Below are positions 1 to 8,419 of a DNA stretch of 37,364 nt, piece after piece. Each line of letters starts with the position of its first letter. Within the stretch, counting starts at the first letter, position 1. A program made the translations under genes and the position numbers. Below the pieces are notes generated by a model. The model did no database searches and had not been told where the DNA came from. It was given only the letters and a program-made list of their open reading frames with translations. The stretch comes from an uncultured Methanobacteriaceae archaeon (GTDB taxonomy: Archaea; Methanobacteriota; Methanobacteria; Methanobacteriales; Methanobacteriaceae). Location: the NCBI GenBank assembly GCA_902782945.1, contig CACZOU010000058.1, positions 1 to 37,364 on the forward strand, read 5' to 3'.

Positions 1-1
1 A

Positions 2-2521
2 TACACAGAAGACCAAACATACACAGCAACAGGACTACAAAGCTGTAGCCGACACAAAAATAGCACCTACGGAACCAAATACACTAACACATTCCGTGAT
101 TACTGTCCACACTGCGGAAAAACAGGCGTACTATATAATGCAAACAAGAGAGACGCACGAGCCGAAGGACAAGTAACCTGCCGGCACTGTGACGCTGACT
201 ATTGTATCGCATGTGGATATGAAAAAGTGAATGGCTCATCATACCATCTTACAATACTCACAGAAACCACAGAAACCAAGACTAAAGAATCAATGTTAAC
301 AGATGGTAAAAAAGTATACATCACAATGGACCATGATATAGGTACCTCAGCAGATTCACGATTTATGAATAATGTTATAACAGTACTAAAAAATAATGGA
401 ATCAACGTCATAGGTTCAGCACATGGACCAAATTCATGGACAGAATATATACGAAACCATACGTCAGCTTCAAATACTATAGTACTAGGAATTGTAAATG
501 GTTCCGATGCAGGAGTAGTATCAGAAGCCACTTCCAACTTTGGGTATTGGAAAAGTAAGGGAGCAGAAATAGGATTTCCAAAAGGAATTGACCAATCATT
601 CCACGGAAAAAATGGATTTCTAACAAATAATCGAGGAAATGCATTAGTATTAGCATTTACAGAAAAATCAAAAGATTTTTTTCATACCGATGGAGTAGAT
701 TATAAGTACCTTGAACGAGCACATGATGATCATTATAGCCCTGATAGTTTTAAAGGAATTAATCAGCCTTTAAATCTCTTACATGAATATGGTATTAACG
801 TTATATGGGCAGCAGGTCATAATAGCGATGGTACTGGTGATAGTGCAAGAAATAGTACTGGTGGAACAAGAACAGGAGAATTATTCGTAAAATGGGCAAA
901 ATCCATAACAGACCCAGAAATAATGTCAGTAACACCCACCACCACTGATGGCACAACCACCGATACAACCACTGATACCACAACGGATAGTGAAACAAAA
1001 CTCAAAACAAAAATAATAGAGAAAACATACACAAAAGCATACTATCAACAATTATATACACTTAAAACCGACCAGAACGGAGCATTCACAACCAACATAA
1101 ACCTACCCTACAAGGGAAAATATAAAGTAAACATGGTATTCAGTGGAACCAAGGAATACTCACAATCAACACGAACAATCAACATAACATATAACAGTGG
1201 TGACATATTCAAGCAAGCACTCCTACAAACAAAGACAACAACAACCACCACAGATGGAAATACAAAAGTAGAATCCACAGGTACTATTGACTCGAAAAAG
1301 AATCAGCATACAATCACTACACGTGAAACCATCACATATAATAATGGAGTAGAAGAAAAACGAACAACTACAACTATTGATAATGATAAAGTTGACACAA
1401 CCTACCAGACAACCACTGATGGAACCTCTACAGTAACCAATCCAACAGACTCAGGTACTACCACACCAACCAATCCAAGTAGTGATACGAATACTAGTGT
1501 TGTTGTTGATCCAACCAAGAAAGACCCATTCACAAATGATATACCCTGCCTCACAGATAGTAATGATAAGAATAATAGTATCCCTGATGTAGCTCATATG
1601 GGTACTAGTAGTACTAGTTATGTATGGGTGGATTATACTAAGACGTATACTCTTCTTAAGAAGCAGTATATGGAAGTACTTGACCGTGATAGTAAAATAA
1701 TGCAGTTACATGACTTCAGTAACAGTAAATACACAGCATTCACTACTGAGGACGAACCAAACACGTATCATGTGATCAAAAGAGAGCGGTGGAATGCAGT
1801 TGAAGAAGCCCTGTACTACCGGCAGGTACAAAATGATGAAATAGGTAGTCCTGTGAAGATGCCTGACGCTATCAAAATTGATTTTGCAAACCAGAAATTA
1901 ACAGCAAAAATAGGTAGTACATGGAGGAGTGTATCCATTAGCTTTAAAGCCTCTGAATGTAATTATTGGTTCTGTGCAGACCGTCAAAATACAGGGTATA
2001 CTTGTGGTCCTACTAGTAGTGCTGTAGCTACACAGGTACTTCATAAATATCTTAGTGAGGGTTATATGCAGAGTAAAGTACATGCGCATGATAGTAGTGG
2101 AAGTGCTCCTGATGGGAATATTCAGGCACTTAATAATCATGGATTCTCTGCGACACAGTACACTGTAACGAGTAATTGGAAGGATTATCTTAATCGTCTT
2201 CGTAAAGGTCAACCAGTTGTAATTCATCAGGTTGGTCATTATTTGTGTAGTGCTGATGTAAGTGATGATGAGCAACAGATATTAGTCTTGAATTCAGCAG
2301 GGGAAATCAACAAAAAGGCTAGTTATAATATATTGAAGACTGGTTGGAATGATAAAAGTACAGTTAAAAGTCTTTCAACTAGTCCTGGCTGGTTAGTGGC
2401 TCCAAACTGGACGCTCACTGAATCAGAGAAGGCTCAGATAAATCATTTTTATAATAGTATGGGTGGTGCATGGAGACGTAAAGAAAACCGTAATGAAAAA
2501 ATAAGAAAAGCATACTCCTAA
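2..2521 (+). CDS. Large tail/cell-wall protein with C-terminal C39-like cysteine protease (5' partial)
   Basis: The reading frame is open from base 2, so the gene begins left of the window; the GTG at 227 is only an internal codon. In the 839 visible residues I see a Cys-rich zinc-ribbon-like part (C35, C38, C60, C63, C68, C71), an unassigned globular region (about 98-300), a Thr-rich linker, an Ig-like beta segment (about 345-395), a second Thr/Asn-rich linker and a papain-like protease domain. Its candidate triad is Cys668 (in TCGPTS), His746 (in VGHYLC) and Asn764 (in LVLNSAG), as in C39-like or pseudomurein-endopeptidase-like folds. A tail-associated enzyme that locally opens the pseudomurein wall at entry is likely. 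The endolysin gene follows 55 bases downstream. Tail function is inferred from size, linkers and context; the protease fold is the surer part. Confidence 0.75.
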   Translation, partial: YTEDQTYTATGLQSCSRHKNSTYGTKYTNTFRDYCPHCGKTGVLYNANKRDARAEGQVTCRHCDADYCIACGYEKVNGSSYHLTILTETTETKTKESMLTDGKKVYITMDHDIGTSADSRFMNNVITVLKNNGINVIGSAHGPNSWTEYIRNHTSASNTIVLGIVNGSDAGVVSEATSNFGYWKSKGAEIGFPKGIDQSFHGKNGFLTNNRGNALVLAFTEKSKDFFHTDGVDYKYLERAHDDHYSPDSFKGINQPLNLLHEYGINVIWAAGHNSDGTGDSARNSTGGTRTGELFVKWAKSITDPEIMSVTPTTTDGTTTDTTTDTTTDSETKLKTKIIEKTYTKAYYQQLYTLKTDQNGAFTTNINLPYKGKYKVNMVFSGTKEYSQSTRTINITYNSGDIFKQALLQTKTTTTTTDGNTKVESTGTIDSKKNQHTITTRETITYNNGVEEKRTTTTIDNDKVDTTYQTTTDGTSTVTNPTDSGTTTPTNPSSDTNTSVVVDPTKKDPFTNDIPCLTDSNDKNNSIPDVAHMGTSSTSYVWVDYTKTYTLLKKQYMEVLDRDSKIMQLHDFSNSKYTAFTTEDEPNTYHVIKRERWNAVEEALYYRQVQNDEIGSPVKMPDAIKIDFANQKLTAKIGSTWRSVSISFKASECNYWFCADRQNTGYTCGPTSSAVATQVLHKYLSEGYMQSKVHAHDSSGSAPDGNIQALNNHGFSATQYTVTSNWKDYLNRLRKGQPVVIHQVGHYLCSADVSDDEQQILVLNSAGEINKKASYNILKTGWNDKSTVKSLSTSPGWLVAPNWTLTESEKAQINHFYNSMGGAWRRKENRNEKIRKAYS

Positions 2522-2576
2522 AAAAAGAAGAAGAATGTTCATAATATAAAAAAATGGAATGGAAGTGAATAATAAT

Positions 2577-3536
2577 ATGACAATAACATGTGACAAGGTA
2601 AACCTAAAAAAAGGAAGCAACGGCGAAGACGTAAAAGAACTACAAACAATCCTACAAAACAAAGGATACTACGTAGGACGAATAGACGGATACTACGGCG
2701 ACATGACACTCAACGCAGTCATACGCCTACAAAAAGCACAAGGAAACACTCCAGATGGCTGGTTTGGAAAAAAAACATGCCAAAAACTCCACCAGACAAG
2801 CGGAGCAAGTAAAACCGTAACAAAAACAAGTACAAATAGTAATAATTGTGCAGGACAAAAATTCAGTAAAACAGAACTATACAAGGCAGGACAAACACTC
2901 AAAAAACATATAGGAAACAATAACAACTACCCAAACTATATCACAATGAAAGCACTTGACGGTATACAATACGATGTACCCCGTGCTATCTACATGGGAC
3001 TACTCGAAGGTAGAAACCTATTTGCAATACGAAGAGGACGCCTACCAAACTGGGTACAAGCCAATAGTACAGCAAATAATCCTCTATGCTTTGACCATCA
3101 AAATAACGCATATAATTGTGGTCCTACTAGTTTATCTATGTGTATGCAAATGATGGGTGAATATATACCAGAAAATCAGCTTGCACGAGAAGCTGGTACT
3201 ACAAGGGATGGTACTGGACCTGCACAACTTAAATATATAGCAGAAAAACATGGATACACACTCACAGAGATAAACAGGAATAGTCTAGCAGTAGGTGAAA
3301 GTCTTAAAAAATGTAGACCTGTATTAATGCATATTAACACAGCATATGCTGGTGGCAGGTCTTGTCTTGGTTATATTCATCGTTACGGTCATTATATAAT
3401 GTGTTACAGGGTAAATAGTAATGGTAGTTATGAATTATGCGACCCTACAAAAGGTTTCAAAACTTGTAGAGCTTCTAGTATTGATAATGCACGTAGTGGT
3501 GAATTCATGAAGTATTATAGTCTTAGTGTCGATTAA
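2577..3536 (+). CDS. Endolysin: PG-binding-1 domain, pseudomurein-binding repeat, C39/C71-like peptidase
   Basis: This is probably the lytic enzyme that cleaves the peptide cross-links of pseudomurein. Residues about 5-64 match the PG_binding_1 fold (LKKGSNGEDVKELQ, GYYG..T..AV...Q). Residues about 98-140 look like a pseudomurein-binding repeat (YPNYITM near its centre). The C-terminal half holds the protease with Cys181 (NCGPTS), His272 (YGHYIM) and Asp289 (CDPTKG). I chose ATG 2577 because GGAAGTGA lies 8 bases upstream; an in-frame ATG at 2559 has no ribosome site. Methanothermobacter phage psiM2 also has a lysin next to its integrase, as here. It differs from the preceding protein in having a complete Cys/His/Asp triad. 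Family-level assignment is confident; exact bond specificity is inferred. Confidence 0.85.
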   Translation: MTITCDKVNLKKGSNGEDVKELQTILQNKGYYVGRIDGYYGDMTLNAVIRLQKAQGNTPDGWFGKKTCQKLHQTSGASKTVTKTSTNSNNCAGQKFSKTELYKAGQTLKKHIGNNNNYPNYITMKALDGIQYDVPRAIYMGLLEGRNLFAIRRGRLPNWVQANSTANNPLCFDHQNNAYNCGPTSLSMCMQMMGEYIPENQLAREAGTTRDGTGPAQLKYIAEKHGYTLTEINRNSLAVGESLKKCRPVLMHINTAYAGGRSCLGYIHRYGHYIMCYRVNSNGSYELCDPTKGFKTCRASSIDNARSGEFMKYYSLSVD

Positions 3537-3555
3537 ACGATAAACCGATAATTAT

Positions 3556-3578
3556 ATATATTAAAAGATTTAATATAT
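3556..3578 (+). terminator. AT-rich hairpin after endolysin
   Basis: ATATATTAAA at 3556-3565 pairs perfectly with TTTAATATAT at 3569-3578 around a 3-base loop, 20 bases after the endolysin stop. It is a candidate terminator, weak because the stem has no G-C pairs. Confidence 0.35.
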
Positions 3579-3658
3579 ACATTGTTGATAAATTAATGTA
3601 TATATATTAAAGGATAAAACTAGTACTAACTTTAAACGGAGTACGTACCAGTCCTATC

Positions 3659-3688
3659 GTTGTAAATCAATGTCCGTTGGTTTACAAC
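3659..3688. repeat. Single 30-bp stem-loop with 12-bp arms
   Basis: GTTGTAAATCAA (3659-3670) and TTGGTTTACAAC (3677-3688) form a 12-bp stem with one G-T wobble and the 6-base loop TGTCCG. Its length and palindromic form resemble a lone CRISPR repeat, but I found no second copy. It could equally be an integrase or regulatory site or an RNA stem. Confidence 0.45.
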
Positions 3689-3711
3689 TCTATTTAGTGC
3701 TTATTATGCAC

Positions 3712-3740
3712 AGAAAAATAAGATTCTTTCTTATTTTTCT
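3712..3740 (+). terminator. Perfect 11-bp hairpin with T-rich flank
   Basis: AGAAAAATAAG at 3712-3722 pairs exactly with CTTATTTTTCT at 3730-3740 around a 7-base loop. The 3' arm is T-rich. It is a good candidate for ending the late transcript that reads through the tail and lysis genes before the integrase. Confidence 0.5.
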
Positions 3741-3987
3741 TATGTATGCATATGGTTATTTATATTCTCTTTTTCTAAGTAAAAATTTAATTTTTTTTGT
3801 TTACAATATGAATCATTTTTTTTAGAGTTGTAGAAATACTCAAAAAATTAGTAGTTACATATAGGGTAAGTGTATAAAAAATAGGTATTTATATATACAA
3901 TATAATAGTATATATATTATTATGATTCTCTGAATTTATCACCCAGTAGGATCAACAAACTTGTATATCTCAATAGAGAATCACTAG

Positions 3988-4174
3988 GTTGTGTGACTGT
4001 TAGATTTGAAGTGAAGATATTCTATCTTCAGGATTTCATACAAAAATAGAATTTATAATATATTCATTTTTGATTGCTTCTAGAATATCCATTATTAAAT
4101 TTTAATTCCTTCAAAAAATAATAAAAAATAGTTCAATTATTAATAATCATAACTTGTATACACAGTCACACAAC
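3988..4174. repeat. Spaced 13-bp exact inverted repeat
   Basis: GTTGTGTGACTGT at 3988-4000 is the exact reverse complement of ACAGTCACACAAC at 4162-4174. The arms lie 161 bases apart, upstream of the integrase gene, suggesting paired protein-binding sites such as integrase arm sites or operators. Confidence 0.55.
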
Positions 4175-4351
4175 ATCTTATACTATTAACCACCCATAAT
4201 TTTACTTGATAAATTTTATACTATTTTTTAGTTAAATTATTCTAACATTATCTAGTATTTATAGTAAACTACCAAAAGGGTTCGTTATAGTTACCGATAA
4301 TGACTACATAATACGCTATTTTTTAATATAAGGATAAACATACAATAATAC

Positions 4352-5617
4352 ATGAATCCAGAAGATAAAAAAATATTTCAAAGATGGGCGATACATAATC
4401 ACCTATCACCAAATACACAAAATGTATACAAAACAACAATAAATCATTACATTAAATGTACAGGCAAAAGCCTACAAGAATTACATGACGAAGCATTACA
4501 AGAAGAAGATGAACACGTACCACTACACAGAAAACAAGTACGAAACTATCTCATAGACTTTCAAGCATACCTAGACCAACGAAACCTCAAAGAAAGTACA
4601 AAACGAAAACAAATAGAAGTAATTACCAGTTTTTATAAAAGCCTAGACATACGACTACCCTCAATCACAACAAACTATGATAATACACCAGACCCAGAAA
4701 ACACCTCAAAAATGCTCCTAAAACCCTTAATCAAGGTAATGATGAATAATGCATCTACGCGTGATAAGGCAATAATGTCGTTCATGGCATTAACAGGTCA
4801 AGCACAGATGGAAGTAGCAAACTTAACCCTCACACAATTAATTAAAGCATACAATACAATACTAAATACACCTATATTTACTGTTGAAGATATCTTCAAA
4901 TACAAGGAAGATATATTAAAAGAAGAATGTGTACGCCTAGATATGTACAGGCAGAAAACAAACCAGTATTATTGGACGTACCTCCCTGCAGAATGTAGTC
5001 AATACATTATAGCATATCTTCATGAACGAATGCATGGAACAAATGATAAACTAATAATACAGGATAAAGATACACCAGTTTTTGTAACCAAAAAAGGAAC
5101 AAAATTCAAACAATCAAGCATAGGTAAAATGATAACACATATTGGTAGCAGGTGTGGCTTTGATCATCCTGAAAACTTTGACCCAAAAATGCGAAACCTA
5201 CTCGAACGACGAGAAGGATATCATCATGTGTATAAGAGTCATAATTTCAGAAAATATTTTATTAATAATTGCAGACGTTATGCAGGTACGCGTATGAATG
5301 ACATTGATGTTGAGTATGTATTTTCAGGTAGGGAGTTAGCGGATTTTTGGGTAGGTCATAAGGTCAAAGGAAGTATTGCGTACTATCTTCAGTATAATGA
5401 GGATGATTTTGAGGCAATGAAAAAACAGTACCTTCAAGCATTACCCTACCTTTCACTTGAAGATGAAGTCAGAACATTTGATACTGAAGAACGGAAAGAA
5501 TTCGAGGAAATGAAGAAAAATTATCAAGACCTTCAGAAGCAAGTTGAAGAATTAAAAGAATTCATCAAGTACCGTGAACTAAGAAATAAATTCGAAAATA
5601 AAGGTATTAAAAAATAG
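4352..5617 (+). CDS. int: Tyrosine site-specific recombinase (integrase)
   Basis: The 421-residue protein has the layout of a tyrosine recombinase: an N-terminal helical core-binding domain (about 1-110), a catalytic domain (about 125-350) and a C-terminal Lys/Glu coiled coil (about 370-415). HNFR (His297, Arg300), the GH at 335-336 and nucleophile Tyr345, 9 residues after that His, are recognisable. The usual first catalytic Arg, in a TGLRxSE-like motif, is replaced by TGQAQME (148-154), with no Arg nearby; a Gln here may be a trait of some archaeal families rather than a loss. The ribosome site is weak (AAGGA far upstream). It lies beside an inverted-repeat-rich region, which fits an integration module. 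Its role would be insertion and excision of the viral genome. Confidence 0.9.
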   Translation: MNPEDKKIFQRWAIHNHLSPNTQNVYKTTINHYIKCTGKSLQELHDEALQEEDEHVPLHRKQVRNYLIDFQAYLDQRNLKESTKRKQIEVITSFYKSLDIRLPSITTNYDNTPDPENTSKMLLKPLIKVMMNNASTRDKAIMSFMALTGQAQMEVANLTLTQLIKAYNTILNTPIFTVEDIFKYKEDILKEECVRLDMYRQKTNQYYWTYLPAECSQYIIAYLHERMHGTNDKLIIQDKDTPVFVTKKGTKFKQSSIGKMITHIGSRCGFDHPENFDPKMRNLLERREGYHHVYKSHNFRKYFINNCRRYAGTRMNDIDVEYVFSGRELADFWVGHKVKGSIAYYLQYNEDDFEAMKKQYLQALPYLSLEDEVRTFDTEERKEFEEMKKNYQDLQKQVEELKEFIKYRELRNKFENKGIKK

Positions 5618-5627
5618 TAAAAATAAG

Positions 5628-5676
5628 TAATTACATATACATGTAATTATGTAAATAAGAGTATTTATTAATACTC
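5628..5676. terminator. Two hairpins between convergent genes
   Basis: TAATTACAT (5628-5636) pairs with ATGTAATTA (5641-5649), and GAGTATT (5659-5665) pairs with AATACTC (5670-5676), the latter followed by a T-run on the plus strand. They lie between the ends of the integrase gene and the opposing gene at 5678, as expected for a bidirectional terminator. Confidence 0.6.
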
Positions 5677-5677
5677 A

Positions 5678-6121
5678 TTATTTTTCATTTTCGTTGATAA
5701 TTTTTGCCACTTCTTTAACTAGTTCTACATCATACTTTTTGTATAAAGCAGCGACTATGTCTTCTGCTTTAACTTCTTGTTTTCCGTTGAGTTCTTGTTC
5801 TATTGGCTCCCAGAATTCTACTGCGAAATGTCTTCCGGCATCCTCTAAAACTTTTATCAATGTGAAGCCTCTTTCATCTACTTTGAAGAGATGGTAATTC
5901 CATTCCTGGTGTTTCCGACTCCCATCTTTACTACAGTCTAGGTAAAGACCTGGTTTGTAGTCTTCTTTGTAGTTTCCTGCTTTTACGAATTTTCCTAATA
6001 TTGAAAATCCGTTGGTTGTGGATTTGTCTAATCCGGTTACTCTTTTTAGCCAGCCTCCGTTGTATCGGCTGACTGTTTCTATGTTTTCAGTTTCTTTTTC
6101 AAAATTAAATATCATCTTCAA
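5678..6121 (-). CDS. Hypothetical 147-aa soluble protein with shared early-type promoter cassette
   Basis: I do not recognise the family. The protein is soluble and mixed charge, with no membrane segment and one Cys (in LDCSKDG). Its C-terminal third (KAEDIVAALYKKYDVELVKE) looks helical. The start is the ATG whose upstream region on the minus strand has AAGGAGA. The 90 bases ahead of it closely match those ahead of the acidic genes at 18410 and 18954: TATA box, GAAGTAC...GTACTTC dyad, A-rich leader and AAGGAG. It is probably co-regulated with them, so a role in host takeover or counter-defence is a reasonable guess. It is convergent with the integrase. Confidence 0.7.
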   Translation of the reverse strand: MKMIFNFEKETENIETVSRYNGGWLKRVTGLDKSTTNGFSILGKFVKAGNYKEDYKPGLYLDCSKDGSRKHQEWNYHLFKVDERGFTLIKVLEDAGRHFAVEFWEPIEQELNGKQEVKAEDIVAALYKKYDVELVKEVAKIINENEK

Positions 6122-6213
6122 TGTCTCCTTATTTTCTTTTTTTGAAGTACTCTTTGTACTTCTCTATATTATAATATTATGTACATAGTATATAAAGGTT
6201 TCCTTTTTTAGGG
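6122..6213 (-). promoter_or_regulatory. Promoter/leader cassette, copy A
   Basis: On the minus strand, in order: GGAAACC, a TATA box (CTTTATATACTATG, near 6185-6198), a TATAGAG stretch, the dyad GAAGTAC-AAAGA-GTACTTC (6144-6162), an A-rich leader and AAGGAGA before the ATG at 6121. The same order and near-identical bases recur at 18310-18409 and 18850-18953. Confidence 0.75.
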
Positions 6214-6318
6214 GTATTTTTAATAAAAAATATTTGAAAAACAATAAACTAAAATATAAAAAAAATAGATATTCAAAAAAAAAAGAAGGTAAAGAGAATA
6301 AAAAGAAAGTCGCCTCAA

Positions 6319-6759
6319 TTATTCACTACTTTCTTTTACCAGTTCTCCACCCTGTACTTTAATATATTCACCTTTCTTAATAGTAACATAAGCAGTTTCA
6401 CCTTTTTCACTTGTAGCTTCATTAGCAATAATACTATCAAACTCCATAGATGAATCACTTGATCTTTCAATGTATCCACCAAATTCATCGGTTTGTGTGA
6501 ATTTATATTCCCCTGGTGGTATATCTTGTCCTACTTTGTATGTTCCATCAGGATATGTTTGTTGACTATTATCACTTGTACTTGTATTAGTTGAAGTACT
6601 ATTATCCACACTACTTGTAGTATTTGTTTGAGGTGCAGTATTCTGATCTGGAGACATCATATTAGATGCCAAACCTATTATAATTGCACCTACACAACAT
6701 ATTACGAGGATTATTGCTACTGTTTTACCAGTACTCATATCGCCTGTGTTTAATCTCAT
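6319..6759 (-). CDS. Membrane-anchored surface protein with Ser/Thr-rich stalk
   Basis: One hydrophobic segment (about 13-31, AIILVICCVGAIIIGLA) anchors the protein. A Ser/Thr/Asn-rich linker (about 38-66) then leads to a small extracellular beta domain beginning YPDGTYKVGQDIPPGEYKFT and ending YVTIKKGEYIKVQGG. Similar GEYK-type domains occur in surface proteins of bacteria and methanogens. A GGGAGA site lies on the minus strand before the start, and the ATG of MSTGKT, seven codons in, is an alternative. The gene follows a DUF2085-like gene 22 bases downstream, so the two are probably one transcript. Such genes in proviruses often modify the lysogen's surface; superinfection exclusion would fit but is only inferred. 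Confidence 0.7.
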   Translation of the reverse strand: MRLNTGDMSTGKTVAIILVICCVGAIIIGLASNMMSPDQNTAPQTNTTSSVDNSTSTNTSTSDNSQQTYPDGTYKVGQDIPPGEYKFTQTDEFGGYIERSSDSSMEFDSIIANEATSEKGETAYVTIKKGEYIKVQGGELVKESSE

Positions 6760-6781
6760 TTTTTGTTCACTTTATCTCCCA

Positions 6782-7120
6782 TTATACCATATACGCGAGG
6801 TATATGTAATATTTTATTGCTTTGATGATTATACTTAAACCTAATCCACCCATTAATCCTGTTGTGAATCGTAGGGTATTATTACTAAGTCTATCTGTTA
6901 GTAATTGTGTTGTTCCATCAACTCCCATAGGTACTAATAATAATACAGCACTTATTAGTAATGTTATATTATAGTCCACGTAAAAATAGTATGTATACAA
7001 TATATAACAAAACATAGCAAGGTATATTCCTGTACATCTACTACACACTGGAAATTGATGACCCTTAATAAAAAAACTCCTTTCAGGCTTTCTATGACAA
7101 ATTAAGTTAATTATTTTCAT
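6782..7120 (-). CDS. DUF2085-family membrane protein
   Basis: The N-terminus has the DUF2085 signature: CHRKPERSF, then HQFPVCSRCTGIYLA, with its conserved Cys, His and Arg residues. Hydrophobic segments follow (about 33-46, 53-66 and 86-110). At 112 residues it matches the family's usual short length. The function of DUF2085 is unknown; the Cys/His motif suggests metal binding. It lies directly upstream of the surface protein at 6319-6759 and is probably co-transcribed. Within a virus it would be an accessory or lysogenic-conversion gene rather than part of virion or replication. Confidence 0.75.
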   Translation of the reverse strand: MKIINLICHRKPERSFFIKGHQFPVCSRCTGIYLAMFCYILYTYYFYVDYNITLLISAVLLLVPMGVDGTTQLLTDRLSNNTLRFTTGLMGGLGLSIIIKAIKYYIYLAYMV

Positions 7121-7322
7121 CCTAATAATATATATGTAAAAAAGTTAAATATAATCTTATCACTCGTAAAACTACAAATACAAGTGTAAAAAAAAGAGGA
7201 TTAATATACTATCAAATTTTCAAAAGAAATACAGAAAAGAGAAGAGGATATAATACCCATTCTCTAAGGTAATTTCTTATTGAAGATGATATATAATAAT
7301 ATACATCCTAAAATATATATAA

Positions 7323-8177
7323 CTATCGTTTCAATATATCATGTAATAAAATATCATGTAATATATCTTCCTGTGACTTTTCAGTATTCATCATAGCAAG
7401 ACCCATCCTTTTAAGAATATCCCACGCTTCTCTTATATTATTATCCCTTTCTACTACTTGTACAATTTGTTTAATTATATCATCCTCTATTTTTTCATAG
7501 AACACATAATCACAACGCTCCTTAATAATATTAAAATACTCCTCACTAGTATAATTATGAAAATGAACCTCCCGAGGATAAAATAATGTACTCACATCCC
7601 TATCAAACTTATACTTAAATTTACTAGATGTTATAATAGGATAAATCCCAATCACAACACTATAACTTTCATTAGCACGAGTTAAATTTCGGATTATATT
7701 TTGACTATGAGGACTAGCTACATTATCAGAGCCAAGTAGATAATTTGCATCATCTAATGCTATTAAAACAGGATTCCTTGTTATTTCTAGTTTTTTCATG
7801 ACATCAGTAAATATTTTTTGACTATTACTTCCACGAATAGGTGCTTTTTTATTCATAACCTTATTATATATTTCTTTATATACACTGTACTCTGTGTAAT
7901 GCTTACGACAATTAATATACACAGGTATTACCTCAGGTAATGGTTCTTGAATATCATTGAATAGTTTTTTAATTGCTGTTGTTTTTCCAGTAGCATTACC
8001 CCCTATTATAACTGTATGGATTGGTACGCTTCCATAAAATATTGGACTCATATTTACTGCTATTGTTTCTAATTCATTATCCCTGTAATGAAATTTACGA
8101 GGTAAACATTCAGGGTCTAGGTATTTAATGTTTTTAAATACTTCTTTTGTTGTATAATTTTTGTTAAATAGTTTCAT
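7323..8177 (-). CDS. cdc6: Orc1/Cdc6-family replication initiator lacking the winged-helix domain
   Basis: This is an AAA+ ATPase of the archaeal Orc1/Cdc6 type. Around residues 25-55 it has the family pattern LPRKFHYRDNELETI...SPIFYGS. Walker A is GGNATGKTT (59-67) and the Walker B-like strand is LIALDDA (138-144), with Asp-Asp where Asp-Glu is usual. The helical lid follows to the end. Host Orc1/Cdc6 proteins are near 380 residues and end in a DNA-binding winged helix; here the protein stops at 284, and only about 200 bases separate it from the next gene, so that domain is missing. A TATA-like TTATATAAT lies very close to the ATG, suggesting a leaderless mRNA. It is transcribed away from an adjacent array of origin-like boxes, the classic initiator/origin arrangement. 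It probably melts the viral origin or recruits MCM. Confidence 0.85.
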   Translation of the reverse strand: MKLFNKNYTTKEVFKNIKYLDPECLPRKFHYRDNELETIAVNMSPIFYGSVPIHTVIIGGNATGKTTAIKKLFNDIQEPLPEVIPVYINCRKHYTEYSVYKEIYNKVMNKKAPIRGSNSQKIFTDVMKKLEITRNPVLIALDDANYLLGSDNVASPHSQNIIRNLTRANESYSVVIGIYPIITSSKFKYKFDRDVSTLFYPREVHFHNYTSEEYFNIIKERCDYVFYEKIEDDIIKQIVQVVERDNNIREAWDILKRMGLAMMNTEKSQEDILHDILLHDILKR

Positions 8178-8278
8178 GATTTATTATATAAGATGTAGGG
8201 GTTATTAAATAAATCTTTGCAGAACCCCCTATTACTATTCATTACCCCCTCTCCCCTCTTTTTTTTGGAGGTACGTTT

Positions 8279-8309
8279 AAAGTATGATACTATTCAAGGG
8301 TCATACTTT
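8279..8309. promoter_or_regulatory. 9-bp dyad upstream of the Orc1/Cdc6 gene
   Basis: AAAGTATGA (8279-8287) is matched by TCATACTTT (8301-8309), with 13 bases between, about 100 bases ahead of the initiator start. It is a candidate operator controlling initiator expression. Confidence 0.45.
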
Positions 8310-8419
8310 TACAAGATCATACACTCCATGAACCTATCATCGTCTTAATCTATAATTGAATATTATTACTTAGTCTTATGGTCAATAACTCATAGACTGT
8401 TACTTTCTAACAATATACT

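Larger units (their letters stand above)
3537..4351. other. Non-coding interval with nested inverted repeats, possible attP or integrase arm sites
   Basis: These 815 bases hold no convincing gene. Besides the hairpins listed separately, they contain GATTCTCT (3924-3931) against AGAGAATC (3975-3982), the short stem GAAGATA/TATCTTC near 4013-4029, and a 13-bp inverted pair at 3988-4174. Just before the integrase, GGGTTCG (4278-4284) and GTTACCGAT (4290-4298) recall the tRNA-like 3' end found at about 25.0 kb, though the match is partial. A region of inverted repeats beside an integrase gene is where a phage attachment site is expected. No core sequence can be proven without the host junctions. 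Confidence 0.4.

Noticed and set aside
801-1032. Minus-strand frames opposite the Thr-rich linker
   Set aside because: They are shadows created by repetitive ACC/ACA codons; composition is Val/Ser/Trp-rich low complexity with no ribosome site.
227-2521. Start of the first gene at GTG 227
   Set aside because: The frame is open to the left edge and the upstream part encodes a zinc-ribbon-like Cys pattern, so 227 is internal.
3659-3688. Single palindromic 30-mer as a minimal CRISPR
   Set aside because: Only one copy was found by eye; without a second repeat or spacer it cannot be called an array. Kept as a stem-loop.
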